Assembly: GCA_022559845.1 (NCBI GenBank)
Contig: CM040117.1
Span: 147,316,732 to 147,380,731 of the forward strand
Source of the DNA: Amorphophallus konjac
Taxonomy: Eukaryota > Streptophyta > Magnoliopsida > Alismatales > Araceae
Direction: 5' to 3'
Length of the DNA stretch: 64,000 nucleotides
Shown: piece by piece, positions 9,985 through 21,790 of the stretch
Numbering within the stretch: position 1 is the stretch's first letter
How the letters are laid out: every line of letters starts with the position of its first letter
Position numbers and translations under genes: made by a program
The notes under the pieces: generated by a model
What the model was told of the DNA's origin: nothing
Databases searched by the model: none
What the model saw: only the letters and a program-made list of their open reading frames with translations

Positions 9985-12900
9985 TCTTTCCAAGTCTTGG
10001 CCACCTTTTATAGGTGGTGGAAGGTGGAGGGGAGGCTAGGTGGCTCCAGTGGAAGCACCCCCTCCGGTGGAACTCCGAATTCAGTTTATGGTTGGTTTCT
10101 TACAACTTCGGGTACACAGTTTGCCACTGAAGGGTATGATAAATTGTGTCTTATCGACAAAATTATGAACGGCTCCGCGCCAAGTTGGTACGGAAGATGG
10201 TCAGTTATTTCTTCTCATCGGTTTCACTAAGGAGCCACGGAATGGCTGATGGGAGTATTGCATCATTACATCAAGATTCTGCATCACATCAGTATTCGCC
10301 ATGCAGCCACAACAGCCCTCTATCGTTATCCTTGTTATGTTGAATTACTTTAAGCTTTGGCGGAATGGTTCAATCACCGGTTTAATACTTTTGCTACTGT
10401 CGAGAGTGAGATAGCCATTGAGTTATAGAGTTTCCCAGAATTTCAAGTCTCCCCACTTTTGGGCGTCCCTACGAAGAGGTGACCCTTGATGATTTTCACC
10501 AAAATTATTCCACAGGCTCAGGAGAGTACAAACTGCCCCTTAGCTTCAGATATTTGTTGAAAGTTTGGCGAGATCTAACTCGATTTGGACAAAAGAAAAC
10601 TCGGACAAAAGAAAGCTCCCTCAGCTTCTACTGGCACTGTGAAAGTCAGTCTAAATGCCTAGATACGATATTTTTATAATGGGCCATTTTGCTTTCAGGA
10701 GGGCTTTGCCGAAGATTATAAGCCCTTTGAATCAATATTACCAACTCATTTTGCAATTATAGGAAAACAAGTGTTACTTATCAGCACCAAAAAACGAGGG
10801 ATGGAATCCCCGTAAACTGCCAAATCAGACTTATCTGGCAGCCTACCACGTTTGTTGGGCCGCTACCTTTGTTGTGCCCCATGGCGAAGAAGGTCTTGTG
10901 CGGCCTGAGCTAATATATTCGACATGCCTTCTTGCTGACGGTCATAGATTGGCTATTGCACCTGCTGCCTTGACAAATATATATCATGATTTGGGGAATT
11001 TGACAGCCCATAGTTCTTCCAAGGACAAGAGTGTGTCAATGGCCACCCATTTTTTGAGCGCCTGGACTGGCTTATTGCTACCAAAATTGTGTCAGAATGT
11101 CAATTTTAAAAATCCCGCAGCCCCATTGATCTTCTTGTTCCGAAACCGCCCAAATTAGAGCCCGTTGGAACATCTCACATCTGTCAGGTGCACGGAGGTT
11201 ATTATCTTATACCTCCACACAGAGGGAAGAGGGTTTAAATTTTGCCCACAGTTCATATAACTTCTAGCCATTTACCATTGAGGGCCCAAATGGTTTATCT
11301 TATGATCTTCCTCACCATCCAGCTTCTAGCCATTCTTTTTACGAGGATTGGCTTTGTTGTATCAGGTCAAGCATCCTTGTCTTCCCGAAGGGGAACACTA
11401 TCTTTTCTGGAGCTTTACTATCCACACAGCTTTAGGCGAAATTTCGGATATGACCAATCAGTACCTCCAAATGTTGATTTTGCCCTGAAAGGGAGGTTAT
11501 GCAAGAATCATGACACCCACTTGGTCGTAGCTAGCTGATGGAATTATTTCGTTAGAGGTGAGCCAGATCAGAGATGTACCCTCCCAAAGAGGAGAAAGAT
11601 TGGCCATGTTGATAGGTATTATGCCCGCTACTGGTTCAAGCATAATAACGTCTTCAAGCACCCCCCGCGAAAATTGAAAGATGTTGAGGAAGCTCACTTG
11701 GGGAGAACAAACCTACCCCCACTTGCAATTGAGAATTCTTTCCTCTATGCTCAATTTCCACGCATTACTAAGGTTGTTCGAGATTTTCGCATACAATGGG
11801 AAACTGAAAATAGAGCCATCACCATAGATTGACATCCTTATTTGGGGGCAATCAGGCCTCTGAGGAGCCCAACTGAAACTCCCTCAAAGAAGGATAAAAC
11901 CACGACAGTCCCGAGAGTATTTGTGGTGGGAGCATTTCTTCTCAGATTGTGGCTATCCCCAAAATGCTCTCAAGACGATTGATCTTCTTCCAAAGGCTTT
12001 AACAATGATCTCTGGCCGCAATGGGAGAGGCACTTGATAAGCTCTATTGTCAACACTGGCCCGTTTGAATACATCTCGCTGATTGAGCATGGTACAACTC
12101 TACAAGACATTGAGTTGCCGTTGCAAAAGCGAGTAAGGTTATAGACCTTCAACCAGAACAGGTGGTATTACAACCCACTTTCTTCCCTGCTCCAAATGAT
12201 ATGTAACCACAAATGTTGCTCTTTTTTTTTTCAAATTGCGGTATGTTTTTAATTGCTGAACTTATTTTGCAATGAATGCTCATCAATGCTTTTCTCCCTT
12301 TCTTTATTTGTAGTAAGTTTTGTCACCGTGGATAGCACCTCCAGCAAGGGAACAAAAGCTTTAGTTTCTTCAAAAAGATGGAGGTCAACTAAGGATGAGG
12401 ATCATGGTATTAAAACCTCCCGTCTCCGCACCAGGGAGGCAACTTTGCATGGGAAGCGGCATGGAAATTTTTGTACATCCTTGTTTGACTGCTAGAACAA
12501 TTTGCCAAATTACATTACTGTCCTTTTTGTTTTCAGACTCTTCAGACTATGCCAAAACGGTGGGGAATCTCCCTCCCATGGACGAGAACACTTCACTTGA
12601 ACTCGGAACGGCTGAAAAAGAAGGCGAACTACATGATTCGGATTTGATGAATGATGATTACAACTCTTTATCGGGTGCGTCACCGCCATTTTCATGTGGG
12701 GAGCCCACTAGCAGTGCCTTGGCTGGTATGCTTATTTTCAACGCACAAATACATGTATATTTTTAGTACATCCCTGAAGCTGTGTTTTTCTTCTTTCTTC
12801 AGAAGGGACTTTTGAGGCCGAAGATGGACCCAGGTGTTCATCCAAATCCCTTGGGTGAGCATTTACATAACTTCATATGTGGAGTGTTTCTTTTTTATTG

Positions 12901-14460
12901 GAAGATTATCTTGACATATCTTATCCTCAGGTTCCCTTGGTGCGAACTCAGCCATCTCCATGGGAGAGTTTATTGCGCTCTTGAATTCTAAGCTGAATGA
13001 GGATCTCTCGACATTTTCAGACACTCTTCACATTGGTTAGTTACCCTGAAACTTTATTGGCTGAAATTTGTGCCAAAAAGGATCCACAGCCAAAGCTCCT
13101 AGGAGGATGGGGCTGGACCCTTATCTCCTTCCAACAGTTTAGTGGTGCCCCAAATTTCTCACATTACTTGTGAGTATATCTAGTCCTCAACCTTTTGGTT
13201 CTCCGTCTTGCTTAGTTGTTTGTCTAATCTAGTTGTTGACTTCTTGTCTTGAATAGCAATAGATTCTTCCGTTACAGGGTCTCTTGATACCTCAGAAGAA
13301 GCAAGTGGGGATTCTTTGATGACGGAGCCAAATGCCGAGATTTTGAAGACTTGTCCAGATGCTCCTGACTTAATTAATGCTCCAACTGAGATGGACGTAG
13401 ACTCTTGTCCTTTGGTGGAAAATCACTCTTCAACCTCCGTCGCAGGGTTTGAGGATAAACATTCCCTTTCTTTCTTTATCTTTAGAGGATTTCTTTAGCT
13501 TTCTGATGGTACGATGGGGGTTACTGAGTCACTCCAACCAACGGAGAGAGAAGTTCGCCACCCTTCCTCAGAGATCATTGAACACTCTATAATGCAGATC
13601 TGTGGTCCAACAATTTCATCACTGGATGGATTGCACAGCAAAATCCCCCAGGTGTCGGTGGGCAACAATGTAGAAGATGCTAGGGCTTCCTCTTCTGTTG
13701 TGCAGCCTATGCTTCCAGCCCCTCATGAGAATGAGGACGTTGGCTTGCAAGGTACTTCATTCTTCATTGTCCTCTTTCATGCATTCAATTCCATAAATCT
13801 GGGTTGGTTCTTGCTGTTTTTCTCCTTAGAGAGCACTGAAGAGGCTTTACTGCACATGGCCAACCCCAATATCGAGGGGACAAGAACTTCGCCTTTTAGT
13901 GTGTGGCTTGCTGCCCCTAGTCCTTTAGGGAATAAAGGCGTTGTACCGACAGGTAATTCATCTCTTCTGGATTATTCTTTCTCAACAAGTTTATGTGCAT
14001 TTAACATACATTATACTTTATGCTTACCCAGGCACAACAGAACCAATTGCAGACCGGTTAGCATCTTCCTTGCCCACTAGTTAAAAAACTATGGAGGAGA
14101 GCATTCCCAAGTCCAAACCTGAGAAAGGAACTTTTGGGGAGGCGGCCGCCTCCCCGGGTATGAAAATGATATCCCATTTTTTTAGAAGCCACATACTTCT
14201 CGTTTTCTTCTCTACTTGTGAAAGCAATTGTGATGATTGTCCCCCCCCCCCCTTTTTTGTGCAGCTTCACAAGACATTGCTCCCTTGGGCTTTACCCTCC
14301 ACTGCTCTCGTACCTGTGTGGTGGCCACGGTGCTAGTGCCCAGTGTGGTGGCTATTCCGGCAGTCGTCTCTATCAACCTCACCAGGGTGACAACTGTTCG
14401 ACTATGGATCCAGGATGAGCTCCAAGGTGCGCCGTCGGCTCTAGGGTTTCAAAGGTCTCG
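9985..14460 (+). pseudogene. Plant mobile domain (PMD, aminotransferase-like) gene, degenerate
   Basis: Plus-strand fragments in shifting frames give the PMD signature order (PF10536 type). At 10340-10470 a LAEWFNHRFNTF...ELWSFPEF piece corresponds to the W-x-x-x-TNTFH...GE segment. At 10884-11156 comes RPELIYSTCLLADGHRLAIA then PAALTNIYHDLG. At 11400-11470 comes YYPHSFRRNFGYDQSVPP, and at 11545-11650 a CTLPKRRKIGHVDRYYARYW piece. Stops separate them. Downstream, short acidic and Ser-rich exons are bounded by good splice signals, for example exons 12537-12725, 12803-12854 and 12931-13035, with further introns at about 13753-13830, 13952-14031 and 14157-14264. PMD proteins occur both as host genes (silencing and meristem roles) and as TE cargo. 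I infer a retired copy, not an active gene. Confidence 0.55.
12537..14250 (+). pseudogene. Short-exon C-terminal part of the PMD relic
   Basis: Successive open segments (DSSDYAKTVGNLPPMDENTS at 12537; GSLDTSEEASGDS at 13279; SLQPTEREVRHPSSEI at 13523; STEEALLHMANPNIEG at 13832) are low-complexity, acidic and Ser/Thr/Pro-rich. Each is followed by a GTATG, GTGAG, GTTAG, GTACT or GTAAT donor and preceded by a pyrimidine-rich tract ending CAG or TAG. Intron lengths are about 65-110 bp. The regular spacing suggests a real transcript model once existed. A run of ten C's at 14241-14250 lies in the last acceptor tract. Confidence 0.5.
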
Positions 14461-14469
14461 GTGAGAGGT

Positions 14470-15491
14470 AGGGGACGACGTTTTGGCGGTCAACTCGAAT
14501 TCGAATTGACCGCACTATAGTTGTGGTCCGATTCTAGGCTGGTCGGACAAGGCCGGCCCTTCCTCCTCGTTTCCTGGGTGTGGTTCGGGTAGAGAGCTGG
14601 CGGTTACAGGTTCCGGGCTTTTTACCCGTGACTTACCCGCGAGACAAGTTCTTGCCGGTTCGCCTAGACCCGATATGGGTCTTCTTCCCCACCCGTTCTC
14701 GCCCGACGCTCAAAGTCAACTGTTGCAGCAGGCCCTGCCGATGACGGTCCACCCTCTACCGATTGTCCTCGCCTTGCCGCCTGCCAGTCGCCACCGGATC
14801 TGTCCCTCGTCCTCCCCTATCTAGTCGCAGCAGGGGCAGGAGGGGAGCTCATGACGGTGACAACGTCTCCTGCAACCAATGACCAAAAAGGGAAACGGGA
14901 GATCAAGGAGGCGCCGCCGGACGTGTCTGAGGCAGGAAGCGGCAACAGAGATCCCTGTCTAGCCGGATAGTGTTGCAGAGTCAGTAGGCCCCTCTGTGTG
15001 GGCCAATTCCTGCAGCCCGGCCGTCCGTGGAGTCCTCAACGGCGGACTCCTCGGTGTAGGATTGCCCCCAATCAACGGCGGACGTCCTACAGCTGGTCAG
15101 GGCGGGCTCGGTGTGCCTCCTTTCGAGGGACAAGCAACAAGAGGATGAGGAGGCGACTTTGGCGGAGGAGGGAGTAGTGCCCCAGGCCTTACCGGGAGGA
15201 CTAGTGGCCATGCTCACAGCAGGGGAGGAGCCGAGGAGGAGGCGTCAGCTAAGCAAGGAGTTGAAGGAGATTGTGGGGGGAGGTGGAAAAAATAATGGAG
15301 GAGAAGGTGAGGGAGTTAGCTGAGAAAACATGATTTTCCTTTGAAGCTAGGGCAGATAAGGACGTCAAAGGGGCGTTCAACAAAATCAGCAATAGGTGAT
15401 GCACCACAATTTTGCAGGAAGAGATGGGGCAGCAGAGAAGAGATAGATAGGGGGGAGGCAAGGGGGAAGATGAGAGCAACATATTGTCTTT
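14470..15491 (+). mobile_element. 5' region / possible ORF1 remnant of the L1-type LINE
   Basis: This is GC-rich sequence directly upstream of the LINE endonuclease start at 15492. It has scraps of charged reading (for example RRRQLSKELKEIV at about 15240) but no intact frame and no recognisable RNA-binding or knuckle motif. I assign it to the LINE only by position; the true 5' end and target duplication were not found. Confidence 0.35.
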
Positions 15492-16273
15492 ATGAGGATT
15501 ATCTCATGGAACGTTAAGGGGCTTGGGGAGACGGAGAAGAAGAGAGCAGTGAAGGAGTTGATTAGGAGGTGTAAGATCGACATTCTTTGTATCTAGGAGA
15601 CTATGTGCGAAGGGGAGAGTGAGTCTCTTTTGAGGGAGTTAGGGGGACGAGACTTACAAAAAGTGTTGTATCCCCGACAGTTGGTAGGTCGGGGGGGGTA
15701 TGATTCTTTAGAACCCCTTTGAGGTAGATGATGTGGTGGTGGATAGACATGTGAGTAGGTGGGCTATCTACATTCATTTCACCAATGTGAGGGATGGTTT
15801 TCATGGGATTTCACTGGTGTGCATGGTCCACAAGGAAGGGAGGACAAGTGGGAGCGGCTGTTATGGGAGGAGTTGCGCAGCCTCCACAATTCCTCAAGAA
15901 GCCGTGGTGCGTGGGAGGAGACTTCAATGCGATGACTACGCCTTGGGAGCGGTCGGGAGAGTTTGGCAATGTAGGGGAAATGGAGGACTTCTCAACTTTC
16001 ATCGAGGAGGCGGCTCTAGTGGACATCGACATGTCACATAGTCTCTTCACCTGGTCCAACATGCAGGCAGATGCTTCTTGCTCGAGGTTGGACAAGTTCT
16101 TGGTCTCTATGGACTGGGAGAATCACTATCCTCATGTGCACATGCTTCTGTTGGCAAGAATGGTGTCTGACCACAAATCCATCCTCTTGAAGACTAGTCG
16201 GATACAAGACAAGCAATTCTCCTTCAAGCTTGAGAGAATCTGGTTCAAGAAGGCATATTTCATGGAGAACTTG
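15492..16273 (+). pseudogene. LINE (L1-type) ORF2 N-terminus: apurinic endonuclease
   Basis: ATG at 15492 opens MRIISWNVKGLG, the conserved first strand of the L1 endonuclease domain that nicks target DNA. An in-frame TAG follows at 15594. Later frames give WCVGGDFNAM at about 15908 (the GDFN catalytic strand), LVDIDMSHSLFTWSN at about 16017 (the FTW motif) and RLDKFLVS...SDHKSILL at 16086-16190 (the SDH motif with its catalytic His). The domain order is complete but stops and shifts make it inactive. The reading stops abruptly at 16273, where the chromovirus inserted, and resumes at 24279. Confidence 0.85.
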
Positions 16274-17147
16274 TGGTGGGGACATCAAACCCACTACCGG
16301 GCCCACTACTCAGAGCCGACGCCGCACCGCCCCGACCGCACCAAGCTTCTGGCTCGAAGACTCGTTTGAAGACTCGGCGTCCTGAGCATGGTTTGCCGAC
16401 CCGGTGCGTCTCACACCGACTCGCACGACCCGACCCAACCCAGGCCGGGACCGGGTCGGTCGGGCCGTGGGTCGTGGACGGGTCGGTCTATTATTTTATT
16501 ATTATATTATATTATATTTTATATATAATGTGTGTTTTTCTATTTTATTTTATTATTTTATAATATATATATATATATATATAAAGTGGTGTTTTAGAAC
16601 GGGACGGACCGGGTCGGACCGAGACGGGAGCGACCCGACCCGACCCAAGCCGAGACCGGGTCGACCGAGTCGACCGGGCCGGCAAACCCTGATCCTGAGT
16701 ACGTATCTGTATGTATTGAGTATGTATTGTGTGTAAAATACATGTATTATTTACTTTTATTTTATTAAGCTAGTCATAGTCAAAGTTGTGTGTATTTTAT
16801 TTTATTTAAACCCACAAGTCAAATAATGGTTGTTGAATTTTGTTTTATTAGGCTAAGGGCATAAGAGCAAATAGGTGAAGTTAAAGGTTTTGGTTGTCAT
16901 AGCCTTCCCTATATAAATGGGGGCTAGGGTGTTATGTTTCATATGATGATTGAAAGATTTGCTTCCTACGTGAAAGGAGTTTCCTCCTCTTGTCATTCTT
17001 CCTTCCCACTTTCTCATTTTGTGAGAGTTGAGTGTCGCCCGGTGAGAGACCGTCCGGTGTGAAGCCGAGCTACGCGAGGCAGTGTTATCCGTCCCATCCG
17101 TGCCATCGGAGTGCCGTCGATCCATTTTTCACGTCGTCGCCGCGTCA
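16274..17147 (+). repeat. 5' LTR of the chromovirus (with nested element F)
   Basis: It starts TGGTGGGGACATC and ends CGCCGCGTCA, matching the 3' LTR except for a short duplication near 16287 and the insertion at 16387-16691. It contains a TATA-like CCCTATATAAATGGGG at about 16905, probably the core promoter, with transcription running to the right. Confidence 0.9.
16387..16691. mobile_element. hAT-like miniature element F with CGGGTCGG-word ends
   Basis: Flanks GTCCTGAG (16379-16386) and ATCCTGAG (16692-16699) form an 8-bp duplication with one mismatch. The ends CATGGTTTGCCGACCCGG and CCGGGCCGGCAAACCCTG are near-perfect inverted repeats. Both ends are dense arrays of GGTCGGG/CCGACCC words around an AT-rich core (16490-16580). 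The sister 3' LTR at 23818-23828 lacks it, proving insertion. 305 bp, no coding capacity. Confidence 0.92.
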
Positions 17148-17151
17148 AATT

Positions 17152-17164
17152 TGATATCAGAGCC
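17152..17164 (+). other. Primer binding site, tRNA-iMet type (chromovirus)
   Basis: TGATATCAGAGCC lies 4 nt after the LTR end. It matches the usual plant TGGTATCAGAGCC (complement of the initiator tRNA-Met 3' end) with one change. Confidence 0.85.
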
Positions 17165-18461
17165 CGACAACGGCGCCTCCATCAACCCCGACGTCCCCGA
17201 CATCTTCTCTCCTATCTTTCGATCGCCAGAAGTGAAACAAAAAAAAGGGAAAAGAAAAGAAACGAGAGAGCAGAAAGCTTTGGTTGAAAGAAAAAAAATA
17301 TAGCAGAAAGATATCTCGGTTGAGAGAGGAGAGAGAGAGAAAAAAAATTCCGTTCGCGGCACGGCCATCGTCGCCCGTGCCAGATTCAAAAACGGGGCTT
17401 GGCCGCAACGGCCAGCACCCGCCACCGCAGCGCCCGGCGCCCCCTGCCGGCAGGGCACCGCGCCCGCCCGGCGAGCACCGCGACCGCCCGGCCGCACCGA
17501 CGCCCGGCCACCCAGCGCCCGCCCTGCCGCGCCAGCCCCTGCACCCGAGTGCGCCCACGCCAGCGCCTGCCATTGTTGACCGCTACATGGCCGCCGGCGT
17601 GTGTTGAAATCACAGCTTTCCGCCGTGAAACGCGTAGGAAAAAGTGTGCAAATTGAAAAAAAAGTGATAAATATATATATTTGGAGTATATATAATCTTG
17701 TATATATATATTATAATGGATATGTATATAACATTATATATGTATATGTATAATTATATATATATCATTTGAAGCCGGTCACTGATTGTGGCACCAAAGT
17801 CCACAAACGACGGCTCGTCCGACGCCCAAGTCGTCTAGCCGCTGACACACAGTCCGTAATTTACGGAGTGTGAGTGTCCCTGAGTCTCCCTGCGCGGAGA
17901 AATTGAATTAATTTATTCCCCTGCGCGGGAAATTTAACTACGCGATTTTGTAATAATTACACCCTCCCTGCGTGAAATGAATTTGTTGTAACCGCCCAAA
18001 TCTCATCGACGTCGTGCGGGCACACACGTCCCCGCTCGCCTTCGTCTCCGGTCAGAGCTGGACTTTTCAGTCTAGCTAGGTACGTGCTCCAATCATTTGC
18101 TTATTTAGTATCTTTTCAATTGCCGCGCGAAGTGAGAGAGAGCCCTATCCATGCAGCAGTCTTCTAAGTGCATCGTCGTGGACGGAGAGAGAGCTTGTAT
18201 GTACCCGTCCTTTAAGCCCTAGAACTGTCGCATTAGGGCACCCTAAATATCAGGAGGTAGTTCCACAACTACTCCGCCTACGGGCGAGCAACCCTCCCTG
18301 ACCGGTCCCTTCAAATTGACCCTTTGCCTATTAACCCAACAAATTGGGTCTAAGCCTTGCTAATCTCGGTCCCAGGATTGCATCATTTAGGTCCGAGCCC
18401 GTGCATGCCACGCTGGTCTAGGAATTCATCAGGCCGTCTAGAGCGCCCTTCAACGCTACCC
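17165..18461 (+). other. Chromovirus 5' leader
   Basis: This is the non-coding leader between PBS and gag. It contains an extremely GC-rich block (about 17395-17580, repeated CGCCCGGC/GCCCG words) and then an AT-rich TATATA block (17665-17770). Open frames in the GC block on either strand are composition artefacts. A role in RNA packaging or structure is possible but not shown. Confidence 0.6.
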
Positions 18462-19300
18462 ATGGATCAAAAGAGCGTGAGTGCTATGCTAGTCCAGCTC
18501 GAGCATAACCTTATGGCCCACTTTGAAGAATCCATAGGCCAATTACGAGCGGAGCTAGATGAGAGGATCCAGACTTTAGAGAAGCGACTGAAGGGAAAGG
18601 AAGGAAAAGTGAATGGCTGCGGCGGTCCCATAGCCAATCCTAGAGAGGAGAGAGACCAAACCCGCCAGAATCAAGCTCCCCAAGGTAGAGAGTAAGAGAC
18701 GTGCGCCTCGAGAGAGAGACCACGACGATGAGGATATCATCCTACGGAACGTCAAGATTGACGCTCCGAGTTTTGATGGGTCCCTAAACCCCGCTACATA
18801 CCTTGATTGGGAGACCAGGATGGATCAATATTTTGACTGGCATCGCCGCATGACCCCAGCTACAAGGGTGAGGTTTGCCAAAATGAAACTCCTAGGTCAA
18901 GCCAAAACCTACTGGTGCAACATCGAAAATCTCCTAGCAAGGAGACGAGAGGAGCCCATAAGCACGTGGGAAGAAATGAAGGAGAAACTGAGGGAGAAGT
19001 ATCTGCCACCCTCCTACCATCAGCGTCTTTTAGACCAATGGCAGAAACTCACCCAAGATGGAAAGTCCGTGGACGAGTACATCGCCAAATTTGATAAATT
19101 CTTCCTTCGAAGTCGAGTCATGGATGATGCCTCCGTCACCCTCTCACGGTTTAGGGCTGACCTACACGAGAGCATACAGCGGGAGCTGTTCCTACGAGAG
19201 GTTAACACTCTCGAGCATGCCTATCAGGTCGCTCGAGATGTTGAGCGATTTCAAAGGGTGGTCCCACCTCGGGTTCCCACCCCATGGTCCGCTACTCTGA
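18462..19300 (+). pseudogene. Chromovirus gag (capsid part)
   Basis: ATG at 18462 opens MDQKSVSAMLVQLEHNLMAH, with an N-terminal coiled coil (about residues 10-50) and a charged linker. The frame breaks near 18695 and resumes by 18820 with MDQYFDWHRRMTPATRVRFA, WCNIENLL, and WEEMKEKLREKYLPP then YHQRLLDQWQKLTQ, the canonical PF03732 gag core. Gag assembles the particle. At least one frameshift separates the start from the core and a second lies near 19290. Confidence 0.88.
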
Positions 19301-20120
19301 GAGGTCTGGCCCCTCCACCTCCTATGTCCCTACTGCTACCCCACTTCGGGCCGTTGCCCCTACTGTTCCTTTCACAAGGAACCCCTTACCTGTGTCTAGG
19401 CTGGAGTACACTCCGCCAACTGATAGGAAGGATGACAAGGGAAAGGGAGTCATCCCTAGCACCTCCCAACCAATCCCTATCTCGGGAATTCGTTGCTTTA
19501 GGTGCCATAACCTAGGGCATGTTGCCTCCAATTGTCCCACCCGAGCCTTAGTCATCACCGACCCCCAGCCTGTGGAGCTTCCACCTCAGGAAGGAGAAGC
19601 TATTGAGAGGTATGAGACCGATCCTGACCTCATCGCCCAGTTTGAGGAAATGGATGCAGGGTTTGATGGAACGCATGTCGAGTACATACAAGTGGGAGAT
19701 GTTGCCGAGAGTTCAAGCCAGGGGAGATTGGGTGTAGTTCGTTGCATCTTAACACACCCCCAGGAGGACGACTGGCGTCGAACCTCCATCTTCCAAACCT
19801 ACATCATGGTAAAATCTCAACCCTGCAAGGTGATCTTTGACAACGGGAGCTATATCAATGCAGTCTCTTCAAACTTCATCTCCCGTCTAGGTCTACCTAC
19901 CCATCCCCATCCTAGACCATACAACGTGACTTGAGTTGACGACACGTCTATCCCAGTCACCACTACATGTGTCATTCCCATCCAATTCCAGTCCTACCAA
20001 GAACAAATCTTATGTGATGTAGTACCTATGAAGGTCGGTAACATCATTCTAGGACGACCGTGGATCTATGATGTAGACCTTACTACATTCGGTTGATCCA
20101 ACCAATGTTCCTTCTCCCAC
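19284..20120 (+). pseudogene. Chromovirus nucleocapsid knuckle and aspartic protease
   Basis: A CCHC zinc knuckle, CFRCHNLGHVASNC, lies at about 19494-19535. The retropepsin-like domain then shows VIFDNGSYINAVSS at about 19832 (the catalytic DSG/DTG triplet is read as DNG) and NIILGRPWIYDVD at about 20041 (the ILGRPW strand). TGA stops occur at 19933-19935 and 20095-20097. The altered catalytic triplet would probably reduce or abolish cleavage; some plant elements use other residues at that position, so this is not decisive. Confidence 0.82.
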
Positions 20121-20121
20121 A

Positions 20122-21504
20122 ATGGAAAGAAGATCCAGTTATACCCGGCACCTCCAAAGGTGGCCTCGGGAAAGAGCTCCATCTCCACCCCCACTGGAAC
20201 CCCTAAGGTTCAGGAGAGTCCTCGGAACTCCCACTGAAGGGAAACCTCCCATTTCCCCTTCTTCAGCACCTGTCACACCCGTTCCTAAAGCCCCTAAGGT
20301 TAGTCTTGACCCAATTAGGCGCCTTAACTTCATAGGTGTCTGTGAGCTGAATAGAGAGGTTGCCGAGAGTGCCCCTATTTGGGCTGTTGTTGTCACCATC
20401 ACACCCGAGGAGTCCCGAATCTCAGTCCCACCTGAGGTCCAGGCCATCCTGCAGGACTTCCAAGATATTTTCCCAGAGGACTTGCCCCCTAGACTCCCAC
20501 CCATGCGTGATGTACAACACGCTATTGACTTTGTCCCTGGGTCCACCCTACCCAACCTTCCCCATTACAGACTGAACCCCAAGGAGCATGCTGAGCTCCA
20601 AAGAATTGTTGAGGACCTTATCCAAAAGGGTTTTCTCAAGGTGAGCAAGAGCCCATGTGTTGTTCCTGCCTTGCTCACACCCAAGAAGGATGGCACCTGA
20701 CAGATGTGTGTTGACAGCCGCGCCATCAATAAGATCATTGTCAAGTATAGGTTCCCCATTCTCCGTCTTGATGACATGCTTGACATGATGAGTGGAGCCA
20801 CCATCTTTTCCAAGATTGACTTAAAAAGTGGCTACCACCAGGTCTGGATTCGACCAGGGGATGAGTGGAAGACAGCCTTCAAAACAAAAGAAGGTCTGTA
20901 TGAGTGGCTTGTCGTGCCGTTTAGGCTATCCAATGCCCCCAGCACTTTCATGAGGCTTATGACAGAAGTCCTTCGTCCTCTCATTGGTCGCTTCGTTGTC
21001 GTCTACTTTGACGACATTCTCAATTATAACCACAACCCTCAGGACCACATCCAACATTTGAGGGAAGTCTGTGAAACTTTGAGAAGAGAAACCTTGTATG
21101 CCAACCTTAAGAAATGTGAATTCATGACAGATCGGGTCACTTTCCTCGGATTTGTGGCTTCGAGTCATGGAGTGTCTGTGGACCAATCCAAGGTCCAAGC
21201 CTTAGTCGACTGGCCGGAGCCCCAGAACGTCCATGACGTTCGCAGCTTCCATAGGCTAGCCACTTTTTATAGGTGCTTCATTAAGAGCTTCAGCACCATT
21301 ATGGCACCCATTACGGATTGTATCTGTAAGAGGAATTTTGAGTGGACCAAAGCCGCCTCCCAGACTTTTCTTGCCATAAAGGAGCTTATGACCAAAGCCC
21401 CTATCCTCCGCCTGTCAGACTTTTCCAAAGTCTTTGAGATATCCTGTGATACATCTAGCGTAGGTATAGGAGGAGTGCTTAGTCAGGTTGGCTTACTTCA
21501 ATGA
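20122..21504 (+). pseudogene. Chromovirus reverse transcriptase
   Basis: RT segments in order: LPPRLPPMRDVQHAIDFVPG (pre-RT), YRLNPKEHAELQ, TPKKDGT, then a TGA at 20698 in place of the usual Trp. These are followed by [26 protein letters not shown] (motif A), [17 protein letters not shown] and VVYFDDIL (YFDD catalytic motif, about 21001). The thumb and connection run on to [16 protein letters not shown] at about 21436, the start of RNase H. Apart from the TGA the frame is continuous from 20122 to about 21490. The single visible nonsense change is a TGG to TGA type transition. Confidence 0.92.
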
Positions 21505-21790
21505 GAAACTTTCTGATGCAAAGCTTCGTTATTTCACCTACGATAAGGAATTCTACGCCGTGGTCCAAGTCCTCAAACACTGGAGACACTATCTCTTACC
21601 ACAGGAGTTTATCGGACCACGAGGCTTTGAAATTCCTTAGCTCTCAGAAGGGCTTAAACCCAAGGCATGGTCGGTGGGTAGAATTCCTCCCGTCCTTCAC
21701 ATTTGTCCTAAAACATAAGGCTGGAAAAGAAAATAAGGTGGCCGACGCCTTGAGTCGAAGGGTCTCCCTTCTTTCCACTGTTCGGGTAGA
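21430..21790 (+). pseudogene. Chromovirus RNase H
   Basis: The RNase H starts in the RT frame ([13 protein letters not shown]) and, after frameshifts near 21495 and 21610, continues as [32 protein letters not shown] and HKAGKENKVADALSR. These are the catalytic D-E-D-type blocks of gypsy RNase H, which degrades the RNA template. At least two frame changes mean it is inactive. Confidence 0.85.

Noticed and set aside
17129..17656. Overlapping Pro/Arg/Gly-rich open frames on both strands
   Set aside because: Produced by the very GC-rich leader block; no stop codons arise by composition. No domain, and the position is between PBS and gag.
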